A stretch of 34,745 nt of DNA from Lachnospiraceae bacterium (lineage in GTDB: Bacteria > Bacillota > Clostridia > Lachnospirales > Lachnospiraceae), in the NCBI GenBank assembly GCA_024697595.1, contig JAILFK010000063.1, positions 1 through 34,745 of the forward strand, given 5' to 3'. Shown here piece after piece: positions 29,240-34,745 of this stretch. The position numbers and the translations under genes were made by a program. The notes under the pieces were generated by a model, which was not told the origin of the DNA, made no database searches, and worked only from the letters and a program-made list of their open reading frames with translations. Position 1 is the stretch's first letter, and each line of letters opens with the position of its first letter.

Positions 29240-30529
29240 TTGAAGGAGAAAATATTATTCGTAAGTACAAGAGAGTTGTGTTACTACTCGGGAAGTTATT
29301 TCTTAAAGAGCATGTGTGACGCTATAAATTCTCTGGGGGATATAGAGGCGGAGTATGTGCGAATGTATGAGGAAGAGGACTTTGTGGCCTTTATGGATAG
29401 AGTGGGACAGAAGTATAAAGCTGTGGTGGATGTGAATTCCAAGTTACCATATATGATACTCGAGGACGATACAAGATTGCTTGATAAGATGGAGGTACCT
29501 TTTTACAACTACATTTTAGATCATCCTCTATATCATCATCCCGGCCTGGCATTTCCCCTAAATAATTATCATGCCATTGGAATTGATAAGTGTCATGTGT
29601 CTTATATGAGTGAAAATTATAATCATCTAAAATCCGTTGACTATCTACCTATTGGCGTGGAGACTTCGGAAGAATTTATAGATTATGACAAGCGAGGCAT
29701 TAATCTTTTGATACCAGGGACATATGAAGATGTTGGCGGAATTTGTTATGATTTCAAGAAATTATGCCAGGGGTTAAGCGAGGGGCGTCACGATATCAAT
29801 TACGGTGGAAATTATAAAAGGCGACAGGACTTAAAAGATATAAAGCTGTCTGCCCATGGACTTGATTTTTACAATCTTGGAATGGCGGTGGCGGAGGAGA
29901 TGCTGGCAGAACCTGATGATTTGCCGGCAGAACCTGATGATTTGCGAAGGGGATTGAATCAAGGAAAAACAAATCGGCATGAACGAACAATGGAAAGCTG
30001 TGTGAGGAAATTAGTTTCTGAAAATGATTTGAGAGAGGGTAAATATTTTACATCAGATTTTCCTGTGCTTATGAACTATCTATATTTAATAGATAAGTAT
30101 GTGAGAAATGTACACAGAAAAATGGTGGCAGAGGAATTGGTGAAAAATAAAATTTCGGTGACAATTGCTGGGGCTGGCTGGGAGATGACTGATTTGGGAG
30201 ATTATAACAAGGCCAATTATCTAGGTCAGATTGATATATCAGATACCCATAGATTGATGGAGAACGCCAAGGCGGTACTAGATGTTAATCCGCTGTTTGT
30301 AGATGGAAGACATGACAGAGTCAGTTCTGCTGTGACGGCGGGAGCCTATGTAATCAGTGATATGGCTGGCGGCAATTATAATATTTGGCAATTAGATAAA
30401 ATGATTCAAGAGATACAACTACCAGATGATAAAAAAGAGGCCGAGGCAAGAAAGAATTATAAGCAGTGCAAGGATAAATATTCCTGGGAAGCACATGCTG
30501 CAAATTTGTTAAATATCTTGAAAGATTAG
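29240..30529 (+). CDS. CgeB-like GT-B glycosyltransferase next to flagellar genes
   Basis: 429 aa from TTG 29240, preferred because GGGGAGG (29228-29234) lies 5 bases upstream and the protein then begins KEKILFVSTREL, the first beta strand of a GT-B fold. The alternative ATG at 29186 adds 18 residues with no good ribosome-binding site. Features: an N-terminal half with DHPLYHHPG and YLPIGVE, and a C-terminal half with ISVTIAGAGWE, then YLGQIDISDTHRLMENAKAVLDVNP, then HDRVSSAVTAGAYVISD, the pattern of CgeB/family-4-like glycosyltransferases. A seven-residue duplication (AEPDDLP, AEPDDLR) sits between the halves. Its place just before flaG-fliD suggests flagellin glycosylation, but no direct evidence exists; the large surface proteins are another possible acceptor. 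Confidence 0.7.
   Translation: MKEKILFVSTRELCYYSGSYFLKSMCDAINSLGDIEAEYVRMYEEEDFVAFMDRVGQKYKAVVDVNSKLPYMILEDDTRLLDKMEVPFYNYILDHPLYHHPGLAFPLNNYHAIGIDKCHVSYMSENYNHLKSVDYLPIGVETSEEFIDYDKRGINLLIPGTYEDVGGICYDFKKLCQGLSEGRHDINYGGNYKRRQDLKDIKLSAHGLDFYNLGMAVAEEMLAEPDDLPAEPDDLRRGLNQGKTNRHERTMESCVRKLVSENDLREGKYFTSDFPVLMNYLYLIDKYVRNVHRKMVAEELVKNKISVTIAGAGWEMTDLGDYNKANYLGQIDISDTHRLMENAKAVLDVNPLFVDGRHDRVSSAVTAGAYVISDMAGGNYNIWQLDKMIQEIQLPDDKKEAEARKNYKQCKDKYSWEAHAANLLNILKD
29905..29946 (+). repeat. 21-bp tandem duplication inside the glycosyltransferase gene
   Basis: Units 29905-29925 and 29926-29946 differ only in the last base. They encode AEPDDLP and AEPDDLR, add seven residues in frame, and lie in a charged, probably flexible region between the two GT-B lobes. 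The near identity implies a recent duplication. Confidence 0.9.
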
Positions 30530-30582
30530 TCTTTAGGATGTATAAAGGAAATATAGAGATAAAAAATAGATGATATTAGGGG

Positions 30583-30609
30583 TTAATTCTATTGGATTTT
30601 GGTCGATAT
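30583..30609 (+). promoter_or_regulatory. Candidate SigD promoter of the flaG-fliD operon
   Basis: TTAA (30583-30586), 16 bases, TCGATAT (30603-30609). This has the same spacing as the two strong SigD promoters in this window, with one mismatch in each element. The late flagellar genes downstream are expected to be SigD-dependent. Confidence 0.5.
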
Positions 30610-30673
30610 AGAATTTAGAAATATCTCAAATTGTAACTTACAATGACTGTTTTATATAAGAGGAGAATGATAA

Positions 30674-30712
30674 ATGGTTATTGATTGTAAAGCAACACAT
30701 GGAGGTGTATAG
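30674..30712 (+). CDS. 12-codon leader ORF upstream of flaG
   Basis: ATG at 30674 has AGGAG (30661-30665) 8 bases upstream and encodes MVIDCKATHGGV followed by TAG, ending two bases before the flaG ATG. The ORF contains the flaG Shine-Dalgarno (GGAGGTG). A well-placed own ribosome-binding site and close coupling suggest translation of the leader controls access to the flaG site. The peptide itself resembles nothing I know. Confidence 0.4.
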   Translation: MVIDCKATHGGV

Positions 30713-30714
30713 AA

Positions 30715-31167
30715 ATGAAAGTAGAAGGAATGAGTAGTATATCAACAAGTTACCAGGGACAGGGAAGTTCAAGTGTAAGCTCAAGTAAGCCTGTTGCTGC
30801 ACCGGAGGCGACACCGGGAGTGACTACAGCTGCTAATGCAACTGTAGCGCCAAAAACTGTGACACCAAAGTCAGGTGATCAGGCAAATGGACAGAAAGGA
30901 TTTGAAATATCAGAAGGCACAGTTGTCCGCGAGGAAGGTCAAGCTAGCAATGAGCAGATTCGTGAAGCTGTTGAGAAAATCAACAAGAGCGCTCAGAGTA
31001 ATGGTGAAGCTGTGTTTGGTATTCACGATGCAACCAACCGAGTAACTATCAAGATTATTGATAAGGAGACTCGTGAGGTGATCAAGGAGTTCCCACCTGA
31101 GAAGACTCTCGACATGATTGCGAAGGTCTGGGAGATGGCTGGCATCATGGTAGACGAGAAGAGATAG
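30715..31167 (+). CDS. flaG: Flagellar protein FlaG
   Basis: 150 aa, ATG with GGAGG upstream. The N-terminal 60 residues are low-complexity Ser/Thr/Ala/Pro; the C-terminal half carries the FlaG core (VEKINKSAQSNGEAVFGIHD, VTIKIIDKETREVIKEFPPEKTLDMIAKVWEMAGIMVDEKR). FlaG influences filament length or assembly in several bacteria and is commonly encoded directly before fliD, as here (10-base gap). Probably co-transcribed with fliD, fliS and the chaperone gene. Confidence 0.92.
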   Translation: MKVEGMSSISTSYQGQGSSSVSSSKPVAAPEATPGVTTAANATVAPKTVTPKSGDQANGQKGFEISEGTVVREEGQASNEQIREAVEKINKSAQSNGEAVFGIHDATNRVTIKIIDKETREVIKEFPPEKTLDMIAKVWEMAGIMVDEKR

Positions 31168-31177
31168 GAGGACGATT

Positions 31178-33628
31178 ATGGGATCACCGATTAGAATGTC
31201 CGGTATGGTATCGGGTATGGATACTGAAGCGCTAGTATCCGCCATGGTAATGAACTATACCGAGCGTAAAAATAAATATTCAAAAGCGCAGACAAAATTG
31301 CAGTGGAAGCAGGAGGCGTATAGCTCTGTAAACAGCAAGGTCTATGGACTTTACAACAAGGTTAGTGCGTTTAGATTTTCTTCTGCTTATAATATGAAGA
31401 CAACAACAGTTTCTGATCCATCTAAAGCTACTATTACAGCAGGAGCAAAAGCTGTAAATGGTACTCAGACTTTGCAGATTAAAAAGACTGCAAAATCAGG
31501 ATATGTGACAGGGGCGCAGTTGAAGGCGGGCACAACAGAGAGTACTACTCTTGCTGATTTAGGTTTCACAGGGGGAAGCTCTACAATTACAGTGCGTGTT
31601 GGCAATACCAGCAAGGATATCACTGTAAGTGGGGATACCAAGATTTCTGATTTGGTAGAGTCTCTTAATAAATCAGGGGTAAAGGCCTCTTATGATGAGA
31701 ACAATTTACGTATGTTCGTAAGTGCAGCCAACACTGGTGTGGAAAATGATTTTTCTCTTACTGCAAGTGATACTAATGGACTTCTTGCCCTAAAGGCAGT
31801 GGGGCTATCTCTTAAGTCAGATGCCAATGATGAGACTTATCTCAAGACAGCATCTTATGCCAAGGGACTTACTGCTCTTGATGGAAATGGCAATATTGTT
31901 TCTTATTATCAGTTGGATTCAAATGGAGATATCCAAAAGGATGCTGAGGGGAATTATATAGTAAATCCTGCAGTGGCTGATGGAATCACAGACGAACAGG
32001 TTAGACAGGCTACAAACCAGTCAATCACAGAGCTTCTTACTACATTAAAGAATGCTCATCAGGCTGTTGATGATGCAACTGCACAGAAGGCGACTATAAA
32101 CAACAACATTGCATATTCCAATGCACATGATGCGGTATATGCTGATGTATTAGATAAACTTGATGCAGCGGAGCTTGGTCTCACAGAGGATGAGTTGGCT
32201 TCTAAAAAGGAAGAACTCATAAGCTTGCTTGAGTATAATGTGAACAATGCTGCAGCTGAGAAATATTCATATTATGGACCAGAGGGAGCTTACACTGACG
32301 AAAATGGAGTGGAGCATGCCGAGGGACCATACATCAAGTATGACAAGAATTATGATAATGCATCTGCAGGTGCGGTAGCTCTTACTGACAAGATTAATTC
32401 TTTGGCAAGTGAGCTTGGGTTTGTTACAGAGACCAGTGAATCAGAGGGTGAGAGTTCAGAGGGCGAAGAAGCTTCGACTCAGACAACTTTGGCTTCATTA
32501 AAGGCTAATGTGACGACTTTGATGAGATATGGTGATGGTAGTGATTATACTTATCTCGATGAGGCTGCAGTTACTGCTGCAGAGGCAGAGATAGAGTCTC
32601 TAGATGCTACAATTGCTACAAATCAGGATATTATAAGCAATAGTGATGCATCATACTGGAATATTGATAATTTCACAGATATTGACATAACTGAGATGGC
32701 CAGTACTATCACTGACAAGATTATGACAGCTAAAAGTGTAATTGACGGCGAAGTTACATTGTCAGATTACTACAATGAAGGAGCCACAAGAGTAGATGCC
32801 GAGGATGCAGAAATTCTGTTAAATGGTGCGAAGTTTACTTCATCAACCAATACATTTAACATAAATGGTCTTACAATCAAGGCTAACTCAACAACAGCAG
32901 AAGGAGAGACGATTCAGATTACAACAGATGCTGATAGTCAAGGTTTATATGACAAGGTGAAAGAATTCCTTGGAGTATATAATGAGGTGATTAACGAGTT
33001 GATGAAACTATATAATGCTGATTCATCAAAGGGTTATGAGCCTCTTACTGATGAGGAAAAAGACGCCATGAGTGATTCCGAAGTTGAGAAATGGGAGAAG
33101 AAGATCAAGGATTCTCTTCTACGTAAGGATTCAACTATCGGTGGAGTTATAAGTGCCATGACTACATCTATGATGGCTACATATGATGTGAATGGACAGA
33201 CATATTCTCTAGCGAATTTTGGAGTTCACACAATGGGATTTTTGAATTCAGCTAAGAATGAGAATTATGCTTATCACATTGATGGAGATTCAGAGGATGA
33301 TATTACATCAGGAAATGAAGATAAGCTTCTCACAGCAATTACCAATGATCCAGAGGGAGTGCAGGAGTTTATGACTCAGCTTGCTGATGGACTTTATAAG
33401 TCTCTTGGCAATAAGATGCAGTCTTCTAACTTAAGCAGTGCTTATACAATTTATAATGATAAGCAGATGGCATCAGAATACAGCAGATATACCAAGACCA
33501 TCAAGACTTGGGAAGACAAGATTGCCGATATGGAAGACAGATACTATAAGCAATTTTCTAATATGGAGAAACAGTTGGCAAGCTTGCAGAGTAATAGCTC
33601 ATCAATATCTTCATTACTGGGAATGTAA
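31178..33628 (+). CDS. fliD: Flagellar hook-associated protein 2 (filament cap), enlarged
   Basis: 816 aa, ATG with AGGAGG upstream. The N-terminal FliD domain (IRMSGMVSGMDTEALVSAMV, 1 to about 105) and the C-terminal domain (from about 541: LLNGAKFTSSTNTFNINGLTI, VKEFLGVYNEVINELMKLYN, ending in a heptad-rich coil and ISSLLGM) are typical. FliD proteins are usually 450-550 aa; the excess is a middle segment of about 300 residues (roughly 225-535) containing helical coiled stretches and an acidic SESEGESSEGEEAS run. It caps the filament and folds incoming flagellin at the tip. The inserted region would face outward and could be antigenically variable or adhesive. Confidence 0.93.
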   Translation: MGSPIRMSGMVSGMDTEALVSAMVMNYTERKNKYSKAQTKLQWKQEAYSSVNSKVYGLYNKVSAFRFSSAYNMKTTTVSDPSKATITAGAKAVNGTQTLQIKKTAKSGYVTGAQLKAGTTESTTLADLGFTGGSSTITVRVGNTSKDITVSGDTKISDLVESLNKSGVKASYDENNLRMFVSAANTGVENDFSLTASDTNGLLALKAVGLSLKSDANDETYLKTASYAKGLTALDGNGNIVSYYQLDSNGDIQKDAEGNYIVNPAVADGITDEQVRQATNQSITELLTTLKNAHQAVDDATAQKATINNNIAYSNAHDAVYADVLDKLDAAELGLTEDELASKKEELISLLEYNVNNAAAEKYSYYGPEGAYTDENGVEHAEGPYIKYDKNYDNASAGAVALTDKINSLASELGFVTETSESEGESSEGEEASTQTTLASLKANVTTLMRYGDGSDYTYLDEAAVTAAEAEIESLDATIATNQDIISNSDASYWNIDNFTDIDITEMASTITDKIMTAKSVIDGEVTLSDYYNEGATRVDAEDAEILLNGAKFTSSTNTFNINGLTIKANSTTAEGETIQITTDADSQGLYDKVKEFLGVYNEVINELMKLYNADSSKGYEPLTDEEKDAMSDSEVEKWEKKIKDSLLRKDSTIGGVISAMTTSMMATYDVNGQTYSLANFGVHTMGFLNSAKNENYAYHIDGDSEDDITSGNEDKLLTAITNDPEGVQEFMTQLADGLYKSLGNKMQSSNLSSAYTIYNDKQMASEYSRYTKTIKTWEDKIADMEDRYYKQFSNMEKQLASLQSNSSSISSLLGM

Positions 33629-33649
33629 TAGACTAGGAGGTTAATCCGT

Positions 33650-34039
33650 ATGACTATGAATGGCGGATATGATGCTTACGCAAAAAATAAAATATTGACA
33701 GCTTCTCCAGCAGAGCTTACATTAATGTTATACGAAGGTGCTATTAAGTTTACCAATGTAGGTATAGTGGCTATTGAAAAAAAGGATATGGTGAAAGCTA
33801 ATATCAATATACAAAAGGCAGAGCGTATAATTGCTGAACTTCGAGGGACTCTTGATATGAAGTACGAAGTGGCGAAGGACTTTGATAATGTATATGAATA
33901 TATTGGTTGGTGTTTGCTTCAGGGAAATGTAAAAAAGGATATTGAAAAGCTTGAAGAAGCTCTAAAACATATGCGCACCATGAGAGATACATGGAAAGAA
34001 GTAATGGATCTCAATAAGCAACAAGGTAATGTATCTTAA
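33650..34039 (+). CDS. fliS: Flagellin export chaperone FliS
   Basis: 129 aa, ATG with AGGAGG upstream, 21 bases after fliD. It shows the four-helix FliS pattern: YAKNKILTASPAELTLMLYEGAIKF at the N-terminus, then INIQKAERIIAELRGTLDMK and YEYIGWCLLQGNVKKD. In the cytoplasm FliS binds the C-terminus of flagellin, prevents polymerisation and delivers it to the export gate. Length and order after fliD are normal. Confidence 0.95.
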   Translation: MTMNGGYDAYAKNKILTASPAELTLMLYEGAIKFTNVGIVAIEKKDMVKANINIQKAERIIAELRGTLDMKYEVAKDFDNVYEYIGWCLLQGNVKKDIEKLEEALKHMRTMRDTWKEVMDLNKQQGNVS

Positions 34040-34056
34040 GAGAAGGCGGTGACATA

Positions 34057-34533
34057 GTGGAACAAGGTTATATACAGATGCTCGAGGAGAGTCTTGAGAA
34101 GAAGGTAGACATATTAAATCAGCTACAGATACTTTGTAGAGAGCAGGCTGTTATCTTACAAGATGATGATGCGTCACCTGATATGTTAGAGGAAAATATG
34201 GACAAGAAGCAGGCGCTACTTGATCATATTGAGACACTTGATAAGGGATTTGAAGAAGTCTTTGCCAAGGTGTCAGAGGAATTAAATAATAACAAGCAGT
34301 TATATGCAAAAAATATTGCTCATATGCAGGAGTTAATAAAAAAAATTACAGACAAGAGCGTAAATATCCAGGCATTAGAGCAGAGAAACAAGGAGTTGGC
34401 AAGAGATAGATTCCAGGGAGTGAAGGCCAAGGCAAAAGAGATTAGACAGAGCAACAAGGCCGCTACCACATATTATAGAAATATGATGAATCTAGCGAAT
34501 GTGGATCCTCAATTTTTAGATAGAAAAAAATAA
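34057..34533 (+). CDS. FlgN/FliT-like flagellar chaperone
   Basis: 158 aa, GTG start with AAGGCGGTG upstream, 17 bases after fliS. Entirely helical and charged, with long amphipathic segments (YIQMLEESLEKKVDILNQLQILCREQ, then a helix around 65-110). It ends in a region typical of clostridial FlgN-family proteins (SNKAATTYYRNMMNLANVDPQFLDRKK). Export chaperones of this type bind hook-associated proteins or FliD. Position behind fliS corresponds to fliT in other bacteria, while sequence style is closer to FlgN, so I leave the symbol open. Confidence 0.75.
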   Translation: MEQGYIQMLEESLEKKVDILNQLQILCREQAVILQDDDASPDMLEENMDKKQALLDHIETLDKGFEEVFAKVSEELNNNKQLYAKNIAHMQELIKKITDKSVNIQALEQRNKELARDRFQGVKAKAKEIRQSNKAATTYYRNMMNLANVDPQFLDRKK

Positions 34534-34552
34534 ATTAAAAAATTTATTTTTT
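34525..34552 (+). terminator. AT-rich terminator after the flagellar chaperone gene
   Basis: AAAATAAATT-AAAA-AATTTATTTT with two further T residues forms a 10-bp stem that overlaps the chaperone stop codon. It is weak thermodynamically because it is all A-T, but has a T-rich 3' side and separates the fliD operon from flagellin. Confidence 0.5.
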
Positions 34553-34556
34553 GCTA

Positions 34557-34583
34557 TAAAGTATCGGAAAAGTCATCCGATAT
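34557..34583 (+). promoter_or_regulatory. SigD promoter of the flagellin gene
   Basis: TAAA (34557-34560), 16 bases, CCGATAT (34577-34583), an exact match to the SigD consensus. Transcription would start near 34590, giving a leader of about 130 nt. A 7-bp inverted repeat, TATCGGA and TCCGATA (34562-34568 and 34576-34582), overlaps the spacer and -10 and could bind a regulator. Confidence 0.85.
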
Positions 34584-34588
34584 ATAAA

Positions 34589-34658
34589 TTACAAAGGCAA
34601 GATGACTTGCCAAAAGGTTTTGAGCCTGGGGTGTACGGCCAGGGCGAGAAACCTGTAA
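34589..34658 (+). ncRNA. Structured 5' leader of flagellin mRNA, unidentified
   Basis: Three nested or adjacent helices can form: TTACA (34589-34593) with TGTAA (34654-34658); GGCAAG (34596-34601) with CTTGCC (34606-34611); GGTTT (34616-34620) with AAACC (34649-34653), the last extended after an internal loop by CCTGG (34625-34629) with CCAGG (34639-34643). Together they describe a compact three-way junction beginning at the predicted transcription start. I do not recognise a known riboswitch class in it. Confidence 0.5.
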
Positions 34659-34678
34659 CAAATCATTTTTTAATACTT

Positions 34679-34711
34679 CTGTCAAGGATGACAGATTTAA
34701 TTTCAAGGAGG
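34679..34711 (+). promoter_or_regulatory. CsrA-type binding hairpin and Shine-Dalgarno of flagellin
   Basis: CTGTC-AAGGAT-GACAG (34679-34694) is a perfect 5-bp hairpin that presents GGA in its loop, the form preferred by CsrA. A second site, TTCAAGGAGG (34702-34711), overlaps the Shine-Dalgarno. Two such sites in the hag leader of Bacillus subtilis mediate repression by CsrA, which FliW relieves. Neither csrA nor fliW is inside this window. Confidence 0.7.
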
Positions 34712-34719
34712 AAAAAATT

Positions 34720-34745
34720 ATGGTAGTACAACACAACATGCAGGC
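34720..34745 (+). CDS. Flagellin, first codons only (3' truncated by window edge)
   Basis: ATG with AAGGAGG 8 bases upstream encodes MVVQHNMQ before the window ends. This is the typical beginning of Lachnospiraceae flagellins, and the SigD promoter, CsrA-type leader and position after fliS fit a filament protein gene (hag/fliC). Confidence 0.85.

Noticed and set aside
34589-34658. Cyclic-di-GMP riboswitch in the flagellin leader
   Set aside because: The conserved core sequences of the type I and type II classes, as I know them, are not visible; kept as an unidentified structured RNA.

Overview
The window looks like a chromosomal segment of a flagellated, low-GC Clostridia, most likely a Lachnospiraceae of the Butyrivibrio/Pseudobutyrivibrio/Roseburia type. 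This is inferred from the flagellin N-terminus (MVVQHNMQ...), the type I methionine aminopeptidase with an N-terminal SEC-C motif, the FlaG-FliD-FliS-chaperone-flagellin order and frequent TTG/GTG starts with good Shine-Dalgarno sequences. All genes read on the + strand. There is no gene-free stretch longer than 300 bases; the largest gaps (506-673, 30530-30714, 34534-34719) are described as regulatory regions.

Layout. (1) 2-505: the 3' end of an ABC exporter gene, closed by a rho-independent terminator. (2) 674-28129: one tightly packed run of 13 genes, very probably a single operon of about 27.5 kb. It is preceded by a textbook flagellar sigma factor (sigma-28/SigD) promoter, TAAA-N15-GCCGATAA. 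The operon encodes two membrane-anchored surface proteins with collagen-like or GGX glycine rods (2258 and 526 aa); a divergent F-type ATPase set (c, b-delta-like, alpha, gamma, beta, epsilon); a five-TM protein; a single-TM protein; a 3517-aa beta-helix/Ig-like surface protein with a TM segment at each end; a secreted CwlO-like NlpC/P60 peptidoglycan hydrolase; and a SurA/PrsA-like foldase domain. (3) 28207-29076: map. (4) 29240-30529: a CgeB-like glycosyltransferase. (5) 30715-34745: a late flagellar block, flaG-fliD-fliS-flgN/fliT-like, followed by its own SigD promoter, a structured leader and the first codons of flagellin.

The main result is the ATPase set in region 2. Its beta subunit keeps every catalytic motif, and the c subunit keeps the TM1 glycine repeat and the polar RNP loop that contacts the rotor foot. 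The c subunit has no carboxylate anywhere in either TM helix: Thr60 occupies the ion-binding position. No recognisable subunit a is present. The set therefore looks like a rotary or F1-type motor uncoupled from ion transport. It is embedded among giant surface proteins that appear to share one juxtamembrane domain with the single-TM protein encoded beside the motor. A wall hydrolase and a foldase complete the operon.

My working model, which is inference, is an ATP-driven envelope machine that moves, assembles or conformationally works external fibres, co-expressed with flagella. The closest precedents I know are the F1-like ATPases of Mycoplasma linked to gliding and to the MIB-MIP antibody-cleaving system, but gene content here is different. 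I cannot search databases, so I cannot say whether this locus has been described.
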